Under the pieces are notes generated by a model. The model ran no database searches. It worked only from the letters and a program-made list of their open reading frames with translations, and was not told the DNA's origin. Below, piece after piece: positions 1 to 8,465 of a stretch of DNA of 64,000 nucleotides. The translations under genes were made by a program, and so were the position numbers. Position 1 is the stretch's first letter. Every line of letters starts with the position of its first letter. Where the stretch lies: contig NZ_CP138214.1 in NCBI RefSeq assembly GCF_034043515.1, forward strand, positions 1,922,001 to 1,986,000, read 5' to 3'. The stretch is from Pseudomonas sp. MUP55 (GTDB lineage: Bacteria; Pseudomonadota; Gammaproteobacteria; Pseudomonadales; Pseudomonadaceae).

Positions 1-404
1 TGCAGCAGGTGATTGTGCTGTCGGGTATTGCGATTGTGATGACCATCGGTGTCTATGGCCTGGTGGCCGGCATCGTCAAACTGGATGACCTGGGCCTGTG
101 GCTGACGCAGAAGCCCGGCCAGGCGGCGCGCAGCATCGGCGGCGCGATTTTGCGCGCGGCGCCGTACATGATGAAGAGCCTGTCGGTGATCGGCACGGCG
201 GCGATGTTTCTGGTCGGCGGCGGCATTCTGACCCACGGCGTGCCGGTGGTGCATCACTGGATCGAAAGCGTCAGCCAGAGTGTGGGTGGGCTGGCGTGGT
301 TGATGCCAACGCTGCTGAACGCGGTGGCGGGGATAATTGCCGGCGCTGTTGTGCTGGCGGTGGTCAGCTTGGTCGGCAAAGGTTGGAAAGCGCTCAGGGC
401 ATAA
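1..404 (+). CDS. DUF808 (YedI-like) inner-membrane protein, C-terminal part
   Basis: The reading frame is open from the first bases of the window, so the true start lies upstream and only about the last 133 residues are present. They form several hydrophobic stretches with Gly/Ala-rich turns and a short basic end (KGWKALRA). The sequence resembles the C-terminus of the DUF808/YedI integral membrane family, whose function is not established. The gene converges on mlaA and shares a bidirectional terminator just after its stop codon. The family assignment rests on recalled similarity of the hydrophobic repeats and is moderately sure. Confidence 0.7.
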   Translation, partial: QQVIVLSGIAIVMTIGVYGLVAGIVKLDDLGLWLTQKPGQAARSIGGAILRAAPYMMKSLSVIGTAAMFLVGGGILTHGVPVVHHWIESVSQSVGGLAWLMPTLLNAVAGIIAGAVVLAVVSLVGKGWKALRA

Positions 405-416
405 ACCGGCACCCAT

Positions 417-449
417 AAAAAAGGCCATTCGATTGAATGGCCTTTTTTT
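417..449. terminator. Bidirectional Rho-independent terminator
   Basis: A perfect hairpin (GGCCATTC / GAATGGCC, GATT loop) has an A-tract on the left and a T-tract on the right, so it can end transcription from both sides. It serves the DUF808 gene on the plus strand and mlaA on the minus strand. Confidence 0.93.
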
Positions 450-459
450 CGCCTTTTAA

Positions 460-1248
460 TTACTCGGCGATCTGCAACTTGCGCGATTCGGTGTAGATAT
501 AGCGCACCTTTTCATACTCGAACGGCGAGTTCATCTGGCCGTAGCGGAAGCTGGTCTGGTAGCGCTTGTCCACCGCGCGCAGGGCCCAGACTTCCGGGTG
601 GTTGGAGCTGACTTCGGACACGTTGAGGAAGTTGATCTGCGACTCGGCGGTGTAGTCCACCAGCAAGCCGCCGGTGTCGCGCACGTTCGACGGGCCAAAG
701 ATCGGCAGCACCAGGTAGGCGCCGCCCGGCACGCCGTAGAAGCCCAGGGTCTGGCCGAAGTCTTCGCTCTGGCGCGGCAGGCCCATGGCGGTGGCCGGGT
801 CCCACAGGCCGGCGATGCCGATGGTGGTGTTGACCAGCAAGCGTCCGGTGGTCTCCAGGGAACGATGGCCCTTGAGTTGCAGCAGGCTGTTCAACAGGTT
901 GGGCACGTCGCCCAGGTTGTTGAAGAAGTTGCTCACGCCGGTGCGCAGGAAGCTCGGTGTGACGTAGCGGTAACCGTCCACCACGGGCAGGAACACCCAT
1001 TGGTCGAAGCGATAGTTGAAGTGGTACACGCGGCGGTTCCACGACTCCAGTGGGTCGTAGACGTTGAGCGCGGTCAGCGATGAGCGCTCGAATTCACGCT
1101 GGTCCAGGCCTGCGTTGAATTTGAGTTTGGTCAACGGCTCCTTGAAACCGTCGGCATCGACCTTGACCGGTTCATGGGCCTTGCTGTTGTCGGCATTGGC
1201 CACGCCAGCGCACATCAGTGCGGCAAGCAGCAGAAGATATTTAGCCAC
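460..1248 (-). CDS. mlaA: MlaA/VacJ family outer-membrane phospholipid transport protein
   Basis: This is a 262-residue MlaA (VacJ) homologue. The family sits in the outer membrane and removes mislocalised phospholipids from the outer leaflet, passing them to periplasmic MlaC and the MlaFEDB complex. Family hallmarks visible are YDPLESWNRRVYHFN near residue 65, the FFNNLGD segment, and the Gly/Pro-rich stretch around GQTLGFYGVPGG. The N-terminus is a signal peptide ending in VANA. Its only cysteine there (ALMC) is a poor lipobox, so lipid anchoring is doubtful although the family is usually called a lipoprotein. Its start overlaps the upstream hydrolase gene by 8 bases, so the two are probably cotranscribed. 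No mlaBCDEF genes lie nearby. Confidence 0.9.
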   Translation of the reverse strand: MAKYLLLLAALMCAGVANADNSKAHEPVKVDADGFKEPLTKLKFNAGLDQREFERSSLTALNVYDPLESWNRRVYHFNYRFDQWVFLPVVDGYRYVTPSFLRTGVSNFFNNLGDVPNLLNSLLQLKGHRSLETTGRLLVNTTIGIAGLWDPATAMGLPRQSEDFGQTLGFYGVPGGAYLVLPIFGPSNVRDTGGLLVDYTAESQINFLNVSEVSSNHPEVWALRAVDKRYQTSFRYGQMNSPFEYEKVRYIYTESRKLQIAE

Positions 1249-2539
1249 GGAAGAACTCCAGCATGGCGTCGGCGTTGACGCGGTAATTGAGGTTGCCGCA
1301 GTGGCCGCCCAGCGGGTAGACGGTCAAGCGATCGCCGAAGGTTTTACGCAGGAAACCCAGGTCGCCCGGGCCCAGGATCACGTCGTCGGCGTTATGCATC
1401 ACGGCGATCTTCGGGCTGGCGTGCAGGTAATCCTTGAGTGCATACAGGCTTACCTGGTCCACCAGTTGCAGCAGGCTGCCACCGTCGGAACGGGCGCGCC
1501 ACATCGGGATCACCTGTTCGGTGAGGTAGCAGTCGAAGTCACATTGCAGGGCACGCTTGAGGAACGGCGTGAGGCTGGTGCCTTCGGTGATCGGGTATTT
1601 GGGCGGAATGATCAGGCCACGGCGGTTGATCAGGTCCGAGGTAAAGGCGATGTCGGCGGCGGAGAAGCGGAACGAGGTGCCGATCAGCATGGCCATCTGT
1701 TCGTTGGTCAGGTGCTGTTTGGATTGCTGGAAGTCGTAGAGCAGGGCGTCATTGAGGTCAATGTAGCCCTTTTGCTGGAAATAGCGGGTCAGCTTGCTCA
1801 ACACCAGCTCATAAAAGGTGGTAGTGTTGTTGATGCCCTTGACCTCGGTCTGTACCAGCTTGTCGAGGTTGGTGATCGAGGTGTAGAGGTTGACCGGCGG
1901 GTTGAGCAGCAGCACTTTCTTGAAGTTGAAGCTGCGACGGGTTTCGTCGAGCTTGCTGACAAACGCCGCATCCAGGGCGCCCAGGCTGTAGCCGGTGAGG
2001 TAGAAGTCAGTCACCGGCAGCGAGGCGTTCTGCGCGCGTACGGCCTGCATCACGCGGTACATGTCTTCGGCGTCTTCCTGGGTGATACCCGGGGTGGCGA
2101 AGCGCGAAGCGGCGCTGATGAAGTCGAAGCTGGTCGGTGATGACAACTGCACCACGTGGTAGCCGGCCTGGTAATACAGCTTCTTCAGGTATTCATTGAT
2201 GCTGCTGTCAAACCGCGCACCGGTGCCGGCGATCAGGAAGATCAGCGGCGCGGCGCGGTCCTGCTTGGCGATGCGGTAGGTGAGTTTCTTCACCGCCCAG
2301 AAGTTGTCCGGCAGGCTGAACTCGCGCTCGGGGCGCATGTTCAAGGTGTAGTCGGACTGATTGATCTCGTCATCCGTCGGCAAGCTTGGCCGCAGATCGG
2401 GTGGAGTGGTGGCGATGGTCGCTTCGAACGGGTTGGTCAAAGGGTAGCCATAGCTGGCCTGGTCGATATCGACGGCCAGTGCTGACGCACTCAAAAAAAG
2501 GCTGCCCAGCAAGGCAGCACAGCGCAAGGAACGGAGCAT
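1241..2539 (-). CDS. Exported alpha/beta-hydrolase fold protein upstream of mlaA
   Basis: This 432-residue protein has a clear signal peptide (cleavage near SALA-VD) and an alpha/beta-hydrolase core. The nucleophile elbow is GYSLGA with Ser185, preceded by an oxyanion-type segment LIAGTGARF near residue 103. A late acidic residue (HNADDV) and a final GGHCGN supply the other triad candidates. Automated pipelines sometimes call relatives serine/threonine kinases, but I see no kinase motifs. It overlaps mlaA by 8 bases, the arrangement I recall from other pseudomonads, so a substrate in the envelope (lipid ester or acyl chain) is a reasonable guess but unproven. Confidence 0.75.
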   Translation of the reverse strand: MLRSLRCAALLGSLFLSASALAVDIDQASYGYPLTNPFEATIATTPPDLRPSLPTDDEINQSDYTLNMRPEREFSLPDNFWAVKKLTYRIAKQDRAAPLIFLIAGTGARFDSSINEYLKKLYYQAGYHVVQLSSPTSFDFISAASRFATPGITQEDAEDMYRVMQAVRAQNASLPVTDFYLTGYSLGALDAAFVSKLDETRRSFNFKKVLLLNPPVNLYTSITNLDKLVQTEVKGINNTTTFYELVLSKLTRYFQQKGYIDLNDALLYDFQQSKQHLTNEQMAMLIGTSFRFSAADIAFTSDLINRRGLIIPPKYPITEGTSLTPFLKRALQCDFDCYLTEQVIPMWRARSDGGSLLQLVDQVSLYALKDYLHASPKIAVMHNADDVILGPGDLGFLRKTFGDRLTVYPLGGHCGNLNYRVNADAMLEFFRG

Positions 2540-2774
2540 GACTTAATCCCTAAGAGGAAAGGTGCTGAATGAAATTCGCAGGCTATGACCACCGCGTTGC
2601 CACCGAAGTGCCAGCCCTCGGCACGAAAAGTCGGAAAAAAACGTCGGAATCAGAGTAATAGCTGCCAGACGATACACTTTGCCACGCATTGATGAACAGA
2701 TATCTGCGCAGACACCTTGCTAACGGCCGCTGTGGGATTAAGCTGAGCGCCGTTTTTGCCTATCGGAGTGCCCC
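2540..2774. other. Intergenic region between divergent genes
   Basis: These 235 bases separate the hydrolase-mlaA pair from the small membrane protein and must contain both promoters. I found no convincing -35/-10 pair, repeat or RNA structure. A GGAG ribosome-binding site lies just before the plus-strand start at 2775. Confidence 0.4.
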
Positions 2775-3143
2775 ATGTCCCGTCGCTTGCCGTTGATCCT
2801 GCTGCTTATCGCCCTGCCATTATGGCTGGCGGCCAGTTACGCCGCACGTTATGGCTTTATGGAGGATGGTCAGTGGGTCGGCATCTGTGCGGATGAGGCC
2901 AGCCGCTGGGAATGCCAGGTGCGTTCGAACCTGGGGCTGATGATTCATTTCAAGGTATTGGGTTGGGCGGCGTTGATCACGTCGGTGCTGGCGTTTTTCG
3001 TGCCGGGCCGAGCAGGATGGAGCCTGGCGGTGCTGGGGCTGGTGTTCGGGCTGCCCGCGTTGGCGCTGTACAACACCACGTTTGCGGTGTTTGCGGTGGT
3101 GATTGCGGGGTTGCGGTTGGTCAGGAAGTCGCGCGTCGCCTGA
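2775..3143 (+). CDS. Small integral membrane protein of unknown function
   Basis: A 122-residue protein I do not recognise. It starts at ATG behind GGAG. A hydrophobic N-terminal segment (roughly residues 5-24) is followed by a polar stretch with two cysteines (GICADEASRWEC, likely periplasmic and possibly disulfide-bonded). Two or three more hydrophobic helices follow, then a basic tail (RKSRVA), giving three to four membrane passes. It is monocistronic and followed directly by a REP doublet. Coding potential is supported by an unbroken frame with a ribosome-binding site and pseudomonad codon use. Confidence 0.6.
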   Translation: MSRRLPLILLLIALPLWLAASYAARYGFMEDGQWVGICADEASRWECQVRSNLGLMIHFKVLGWAALITSVLAFFVPGRAGWSLAVLGLVFGLPALALYNTTFAVFAVVIAGLRLVRKSRVA

Positions 3144-3148
3144 TAGGG

Positions 3149-3247
3149 CCAATCGGGGGCAAGCCCCCTCCCACACTTGATTGGGTTCACACCTTTTTAT
3201 TTGTGAATACGGTCAAATGTGGGAGGGGGCTTGCCCCCGATGGCGGT
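3149..3247. repeat. Inverted REP doublet (REPIN)
   Basis: Two REP units with the core GGGAGGGGGCTTGCCCCCGA face each other across a spacer of about 38 bases and can fold into one long hairpin. It lies between the ends of two convergent genes, the usual REPIN location in P. fluorescens genomes. Confidence 0.93.
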
Positions 3248-3248
3248 G

Positions 3249-4802
3249 TCAGGGCTTGCGCACCCGCAAGCACCGCCACAAAGCTGCAACCATCATCACA
3301 CTCACCAGCGCCCAACCCCACGCCTGCTGGTTCAACAGACCTTCCCGAAACAGCTGCGGCGCAATACCGGCACCGATAATGAACGCCAGCAACGCAATCT
3401 CCCGACGCGGCCCGCTCACCGGGCGTACCAGGTACACCAGGGCCGGCAGCACCAGTGCCGCGCTTGGGAAGCTGCGATAGCGCGGGTCGAACACCAGCGC
3501 CAGCATCATCACCGCGCCGGCAAACCCGGCAATCGCCACCAGCCAGCCTGCACGTTGCTGCAGCCAGTTGAAGGCCCGTTCACGCCAGCCGTCTCTCGCA
3601 CCAAGCGCCAAGGCGGCGTGCGCCAGTACCAGCAGGTTCAGCACCACCAGCAAGCCTGCCCACACCCACTCATCATTGAAGCGTGCGGTGACGCGGGTGA
3701 GTTCAGCCCAGGTACCGATGGAGCACGCGGCGACCACGCCCAGCAGCGGCAGCGCCATTGCGTTGCGTGTACTGCGTACGCGGCCACCCAGCGCCAACGT
3801 CGCCAACACGATGATGCCGCCCACGCCCAGCCACAGCGGCCAGTACGGCACATTGCTCACCGGCCCGGCGAGGATGCCCTTGTCCTGGCGGTCGGCATCG
3901 AACAGGCCCCAGTAACCGCCCACGGCGCCTTCACTGGCGCGTTTCCAGGGCTGGTCAAAGGCCTCGATCAGGTTGTAGCGCCAGCCGTTGGCTTCGGCCA
4001 TCGCCACGAAACCACGCATGAACTTGGCTTCGTTGACCCGGCTCGGCACGGCGGTTTCGCGTTGACGACCTTCACTGGGCCAGCCGGTTTCGCCGATCAG
4101 TATGTCCTTGGGCGCGAACCTGTTGCCGAACGTCTGGCGTACATCGCCGACGTGCTTGAGCGCCTGGTCGATGCCCGACGGTTCATCTTCCCAGTACGGC
4201 AGCAGGTGAATGGTCAGGAAGTCCACCGCCGGGGCAATTTCCGGGTGTTGCAGCCAGAACTCCCACACATCGGCGTAGGTGACCGGCTGCTGGATCTGGC
4301 TTTTGACCGTCTGGATCAGTGTCACCAGTTGTTTGGCGGTGACTTCCTTGCGCAGCAGCGCTTCGTTGCCGACGATCACCGAGGTCACCACGTCCGGGTT
4401 GGCATTGGCCGCCGTGATCAGCTCGTTGATTTCCTTTTGGGTCGCCACCGGGTCGCTGCTGACCCAGGCGCCGGCCATTACCTTCAAGCCATGCTTGCGC
4501 GCCATGTCCGGCAGGGCTTCCAGGCCGGTCATGGAGTAGGTGCGAATGCATTCGAAGCGCGTGGCCAGCAGGGCCAGGTCGGCGTCCATGCGCTCGGGGC
4601 GCAGCGTGAACGGCTGGTCGAACGGCGACTGGTCCTTGTCGAAGGGTGTATAGGACGCACATTGCAGCTTGTGGCTGGCGCTCGCCACATCCGGCAGCAC
4701 CACTGGCCGGCCGAGGCCATACCAGTAGCCGACGAGGGCGAGCAGGCCGAGGATCAGGGCGAAAAAATAGGGCAGGGCAGGGAAGCGGGCAGTCGCGGGC
4801 AT
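3249..4802 (-). CDS. Membrane-anchored GH17-family beta-glucan hydrolase/transglycosylase
   Basis: The product is about 517 residues if started at the ATG at 4802, where the protein opens with a membrane anchor (FFALILGLLALVGYWYGL); the frame stays open back to 4958. A periplasmic glycoside hydrolase family 17 domain follows. The presumed acid/base is Glu147 in VGNEA and the nucleophile Glu238 in GETGWPS, both standard family signatures. From about residue 315 there are around seven hydrophobic helices. Pseudomonad GH17 proteins of this kind are often annotated as beta-(1-6) glucan synthases and act as glucan-remodelling transferases. The GT2 glycosyltransferase seen in NdvB-type proteins is absent here and nearby. 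The start codon lacks a strong ribosome-binding site, so its position is uncertain. Confidence 0.75.
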   Translation of the reverse strand: MPATARFPALPYFFALILGLLALVGYWYGLGRPVVLPDVASASHKLQCASYTPFDKDQSPFDQPFTLRPERMDADLALLATRFECIRTYSMTGLEALPDMARKHGLKVMAGAWVSSDPVATQKEINELITAANANPDVVTSVIVGNEALLRKEVTAKQLVTLIQTVKSQIQQPVTYADVWEFWLQHPEIAPAVDFLTIHLLPYWEDEPSGIDQALKHVGDVRQTFGNRFAPKDILIGETGWPSEGRQRETAVPSRVNEAKFMRGFVAMAEANGWRYNLIEAFDQPWKRASEGAVGGYWGLFDADRQDKGILAGPVSNVPYWPLWLGVGGIIVLATLALGGRVRSTRNAMALPLLGVVAACSIGTWAELTRVTARFNDEWVWAGLLVVLNLLVLAHAALALGARDGWRERAFNWLQQRAGWLVAIAGFAGAVMMLALVFDPRYRSFPSAALVLPALVYLVRPVSGPRREIALLAFIIGAGIAPQLFREGLLNQQAWGWALVSVMMVAALWRCLRVRKP

Positions 4803-5134
4803 GGTCGGCTTATCTGGGGGAGCAAAGGCGCGCATCTTACCCGTAATTGCCGCGTTCCAGTGGGGCTGCATGATTTTGACATGCAAAGTTCGGGCGGGAT
4901 TTTGCTGACATGTCCTGCAAAAGGGCTTGCTGGCGATGTGATGTCGTTTCTTGCTCAACCAAGGTCGCTGGCAGAGCAGGGTAAAGGCCTACGCAGGTTG
5001 ATGATAAAACGGTCAGCACTCCACTGATGCCGCAGCAACCGGATCGATGCGCGTGAAGGGGGCGCGGTGCACCGTATAACAACAGGTTGACGTCGCTCGG
5101 CATCCGTCGGGCGCAGCACTTTCGGGGAAGTATT

Positions 5135-5986
5135 ATGAAGATGCGACGACTCTTGGGCGCAGCTGCCACGCTGGTAGTTGCGATGGGCTCCACACTGGCC
5201 AGTGCCGACAGCAAAACCCTGAGCATCGGCTACGTCGATGGCTGGTCGGACAGTGTTGCCACCACCCATGTGGCGGCAGAAGTGATCAAGCAAAAGCTCG
5301 GCTATGACGTGAAACTGCAAGCGGTCGCCACCGGGATCATGTGGCAGGGCGTCGCCACCGGCAAGCTCGACGCCATGCTGTCCGCCTGGCTGCCGGTGAC
5401 CCACGGTGAATACTGGACCAAGAACAAGGACAAGGTGGTCGACTACGGCCCCAACTTCAAGGACGCGAAAATTGGCTTGATCGTGCCGGAATACGTCAAG
5501 GCCAAGTCCATCGAAGACCTCAAGACCGACACCACCTTCAAAAACAAGATCGTCGGCATCGACGCCGGTTCAGGCGTGATGCTCAAGACCGACGAAGCCA
5601 TCAAGCAATACGGCCTGGACTACAAGCTGCAAGCCAGCTCCGGCGCCGCGATGATCGCCGAACTGACCCGTGCCGAAGACAAGCAGGAATCCATCGCCGT
5701 CACCGGTTGGGTGCCGCACTGGATGTTCGCCAAGTGGAAACTGCGTTTCCTGGACGACCCAAAAGGGATTTATGGTGCTGCTGAAACCGTCAACAGCATC
5801 GGCAGCAAGGGCCTGGAGAAGAAAGCGCCGGAAGTCGCGGCCTTCCTGAAGAAATTCCAGTGGGCCTCCAAGGATGAAATCGGTGAAGTCATGCTCGCTA
5901 TCCAAGAGGGCGCCAAGCCTGATGCGGCGGCCAAGGACTGGGTCGCCAAGCACCCTGAGCGTGTGGCCGAGTGGGTCGCTAAGTAA
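5135..5986 (+). CDS. betX: Betaine-binding periplasmic protein of an ABC transporter (OpuAC family)
   Basis: A 283-residue substrate-binding protein starting at ATG 5135 behind GGGGAAG; the frame is open further upstream. The signal peptide ends near TLASA-DS. The OpuAC-type fold is indicated by GYVDGWSDSV, the tryptophans in TGIMWQG and SAWLPVTHGEYW, and TGWVPHW, which supply the aromatic cage for a quaternary ammonium group. In P. aeruginosa the homologue next to the DUF485/actP pair is BetX, a betaine-binding protein feeding a core transporter encoded elsewhere. The same neighbourhood here supports that name. No permease or ATPase gene is present. A REP doublet separates it from yjcH. Confidence 0.85.
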   Translation: MKMRRLLGAAATLVVAMGSTLASADSKTLSIGYVDGWSDSVATTHVAAEVIKQKLGYDVKLQAVATGIMWQGVATGKLDAMLSAWLPVTHGEYWTKNKDKVVDYGPNFKDAKIGLIVPEYVKAKSIEDLKTDTTFKNKIVGIDAGSGVMLKTDEAIKQYGLDYKLQASSGAAMIAELTRAEDKQESIAVTGWVPHWMFAKWKLRFLDDPKGIYGAAETVNSIGSKGLEKKAPEVAAFLKKFQWASKDEIGEVMLAIQEGAKPDAAAKDWVAKHPERVAEWVAK

Positions 5987-6009
5987 CTCTCCCTGTTCAT
6001 GCAATCCCT

Positions 6010-6100
6010 TGTGGGAGGGGGCTTGCTCCCGATAGCGGCGTGTCAGCCAGCCAGTTTTCAACTGACACACCGCCATCGGGAGCAAGCCCCCTCCCACATT
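6010..6100. repeat. Inverted REP doublet (REPIN)
   Basis: GTGGGAGGGGGCTTGCTCCCGAT and its inverted partner flank a spacer of about 40 bases. It lies between betX and yjcH and uses the CTCCC variant of the core. Confidence 0.92.
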
Positions 6101-6212
6101 AGTTTTGCACCGCCTCAAATTTTTCTGTGCTCCAGCAATCCCTCGCTACACTCGATCTACTACTAAGGTCGTCTGGAACCCTTTCCACAGCCGCATACAG
6201 TGGATACGTTCC

Positions 6213-6248
6213 AATAATAAAAAAGCTGTGCTGCGAGGATAAAAACAA
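6213..6248 (+). promoter_or_regulatory. Two Crc/Hfq-type catabolite-repression motifs at the yjcH start
   Basis: AATAATAA (6213-6220) and AAAAACAA (6241-6248) both fit the AANAANAA motif that Hfq binds with Crc in Pseudomonas mRNAs. The second runs into the ATG of yjcH and would block ribosome entry. Acetate uptake genes are known catabolite-repressed targets in this genus; control here is inferred from the motif. Confidence 0.6.
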
Positions 6249-6559
6249 TGAACGACAGCATTTACCTCTCGATTCAAAACAGCCCGCGTTTCAAGGAGCT
6301 GGTAAGAAAAAGGGAAAGGTTCGCCTGGATTCTCTCGGCGATCATGCTAGGGCTTTACTCCGCTTTCATCCTGTTGATCGCCTACGGGCCACAAGTGCTG
6401 GGGGCCAAGCTCAGCCCTGGTTCTTCGATCACCTGGGGCATTCCCCTGGGCGTCGGACTGATTGTGTCCGCCTTCATCCTGACGGGCATCTACGTGCGCC
6501 GCGCCAATGGCGAATTTGACGACCTGAACAATGCGATTCTCAAGGAGGCTGCGCAATGA
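6248..6559 (+). CDS. yjcH: DUF485 (YjcH) membrane protein paired with ActP
   Basis: A 103-residue protein of the DUF485 family, which almost always precedes actP. It has a soluble N-terminus ([21 protein letters not shown]) typical of the family and two membrane helices at about residues 32-52 and 62-82. It ends with a short cytoplasmic tail. Its stop overlaps the actP start by 4 bases (ATGA), so translation is coupled. Its exact role is not established; it is thought to assist the symporter. In Pseudomonas this operon is usually under a sensor/regulator pair encoded elsewhere (MxtR/ErdR or CrbSR). Confidence 0.92.
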   Translation: MNDSIYLSIQNSPRFKELVRKRERFAWILSAIMLGLYSAFILLIAYGPQVLGAKLSPGSSITWGIPLGVGLIVSAFILTGIYVRRANGEFDDLNNAILKEAAQ

Positions 6560-8214
6560 TCCGGCGTCTACTGGCTCTATTTGGCGCCTCGCTGTTCGCT
6601 CCGGCCCTTTGGGCGGCCGACGCGTTGACCGGCGAAGTGCACAAGCAACCCCTGAACGTATCGGCCATCGTGATGTTTGTCGCGTTCGTTGGCGCCACCC
6701 TGTGCATCACCTACTGGGCGTCCAAACGCAACAAGTCGGCGGCCGACTATTATGCGGCCGGCGGCAAGATCACCGGGTTCCAGAACGGCCTGGCGATTGC
6801 CGGTGACTACATGTCGGCGGCGTCCTTCCTGGGGATTTCCGCGCTGGTGTTCACTTCCGGTTACGACGGCCTGATCTACTCGATCGGCTTCCTGGTGGGC
6901 TGGCCGATCATTCTGTTTCTGATCGCCGAGCGCCTGCGTAATCTGGGCAAGTACACCTTTGCCGACGTGGCGTCCTACCGCCTCGGGCAAACCCAGATCC
7001 GCAGCCTGTCGGCCTGCGGCTCGCTGGTGGTGGTGGCGTTCTACCTGATCGCGCAGATGGTGGGCGCGGGCAAGCTGATCCAGCTGCTGTTCGGCCTCGA
7101 CTACCACGTTGCGGTGATCCTGGTGGGTATCCTGATGTGCATGTACGTGCTGTTCGGCGGCATGCTGGCGACCACTTGGGTGCAGATCATCAAGGCAGTG
7201 CTGCTGCTGTCCGGTGCCTCGTTCATGGCGCTGATGGTCATGAAACACGTCAACTTCGACTTCAACACGCTGTTTTCCGAGGCGATCAAGGTTCACCCCA
7301 AAGGTGAAGCGATCATGAGCCCGGGCGGCCTGGTGAAAGACCCGATCTCGGCCTTCTCCCTGGGCCTGGCGCTGATGTTCGGTACCGCTGGCCTGCCACA
7401 CATCCTGATGCGCTTCTTCACCGTGAGCGACGCCAAGGAAGCGCGCAAGAGCGTGCTGTACGCCACCGGCTTTATCGGCTACTTCTATATCCTGACGTTC
7501 ATCATCGGCTTTGGCGCGATCCTGCTGGTCAGCACCAATCCGGCGTTCAAGGATGCCGCAGGCGCCTTGCTCGGCGGCAACAACATGGCGGCGGTGCACC
7601 TGGCCAACGCGGTGGGCGGCAGTATCTTCCTGGGCTTCATTTCGGCCGTGGCCTTCGCCACCATCCTCGCGGTGGTAGCCGGCTTGACCCTGGCCGGTGC
7701 GTCGGCGGTGTCCCATGACCTGTACGCCAGCGTGATCAAGAAGGGCAAGGCCAACGAAAAAGATGAGATTCGCGTGTCGAAGATCACTACGGTGGCCTTG
7801 GGTGTGTTGGCAATCGGCCTGGGTATCCTGTTCGAAAGCCAGAACATCGCGTTCATGGTTGGCCTGGCGTTCTCGATTGCCGCCAGCTGCAACTTCCCGG
7901 TGCTGCTGCTTTCCATGTACTGGAAAAACCTCACCACCCGCGGCGCCATGATTGGCGGCTGGCTGGGCTTGATCAGTGCCGTTGGTCTGATGATCCTCGG
8001 CCCGACCATCTGGGTGTCGATCCTGCACCATGAGAAAGCGATCTTCCCGTATGAATACCCGGCGCTGTTCTCGATGATCATCGCGTTCGTGGGTATCTGG
8101 TTCTTCTCCATCACCGACAAGTCGGCGGCGGCGGAGAAAGAGCGTGCGCTGTACTTCCCGCAGTTTGTGCGTTCGCAGACTGGCCTGGGGGCGAGTGGGG
8201 CAGTTAATCACTAA
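6556..8214 (+). CDS. actP: Cation/acetate symporter
   Basis: A 552-residue sodium:solute symporter family permease of the ActP type, taking up acetate and other short carboxylates. An N-terminal signal-like segment ends near LWAAD, as is normal for ActP. About 13 helices follow, with signatures [33 protein letters not shown] near residue 60, the [16 protein letters not shown] segment and SHDLYASV. Length is normal for the family (about 550). It is translationally coupled to yjcH and followed by a strong terminator. The product should be an inner-membrane transporter feeding acetyl-CoA into the TCA genes that follow. Confidence 0.96.
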   Translation: MIRRLLALFGASLFAPALWAADALTGEVHKQPLNVSAIVMFVAFVGATLCITYWASKRNKSAADYYAAGGKITGFQNGLAIAGDYMSAASFLGISALVFTSGYDGLIYSIGFLVGWPIILFLIAERLRNLGKYTFADVASYRLGQTQIRSLSACGSLVVVAFYLIAQMVGAGKLIQLLFGLDYHVAVILVGILMCMYVLFGGMLATTWVQIIKAVLLLSGASFMALMVMKHVNFDFNTLFSEAIKVHPKGEAIMSPGGLVKDPISAFSLGLALMFGTAGLPHILMRFFTVSDAKEARKSVLYATGFIGYFYILTFIIGFGAILLVSTNPAFKDAAGALLGGNNMAAVHLANAVGGSIFLGFISAVAFATILAVVAGLTLAGASAVSHDLYASVIKKGKANEKDEIRVSKITTVALGVLAIGLGILFESQNIAFMVGLAFSIAASCNFPVLLLSMYWKNLTTRGAMIGGWLGLISAVGLMILGPTIWVSILHHEKAIFPYEYPALFSMIIAFVGIWFFSITDKSAAAEKERALYFPQFVRSQTGLGASGAVNH

Positions 8215-8235
8215 GGTTGTAGCTGGATAAGAATG

Positions 8236-8265
8236 CCCCGGTCGAAAGGCCGGGGTATTTTTTTT
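8236..8265 (+). terminator. Rho-independent terminator of yjcH-actP
   Basis: CCCCGGTC / GGCCGGGG stem with a GAAA tetraloop, followed by a run of eight T. Confidence 0.93.
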
Positions 8266-8289
8266 GCCTGCAGATTTGTGGTGCCTGGT

Positions 8290-8396
8290 CTGGCCTCATC
8301 GGGGGCAAGCCCCCTCCCACATTTGACTGTATTCACACGTTCAGATGTGTGAACCCAATCCAGTGTGGGAGGGGGCTTGCCCCCGATGAGGCCAGC
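8290..8396. repeat. Inverted REP doublet (REPIN)
   Basis: Two REP cores in inverted orientation, extended outward by CTGGCCTCATC and GATGAGGCCAG, so the whole element is one long palindrome. It lies between the convergent actP and gltA terminators. Confidence 0.93.
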
Positions 8397-8411
8397 TCAG
8401 GCGACACAAAT

Positions 8412-8440
8412 AAAAACGGCCTCCACTAGGGGAGGCCGTT
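8412..8440 (-). terminator. Rho-independent terminator of gltA
   Basis: Read on the minus strand, AACGGCCTCC and GGAGGCCGTT form a 10-pair stem followed by T residues. It lies 25 bases past the gltA stop. Confidence 0.9.
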
Positions 8441-8465
8441 CTCAGTACAGCTTGCAGCTAAATGC

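Noticed and set aside
1241..2539. Serine/threonine kinase annotation for the gene upstream of mlaA
   Set aside because: No kinase glycine loop, VAIK, HRD or DFG motif; GYSLGA and a signal peptide indicate an alpha/beta hydrolase.
3219..5027. A 602-codon plus-strand frame opposite the GH17 gene
   Set aside because: The minus-strand protein has clear catalytic and membrane motifs; this frame has none and starts inside a REP element.
6577..8211. A 544-codon minus-strand frame
   Set aside because: Exact shadow of actP with unlikely amino acid composition.
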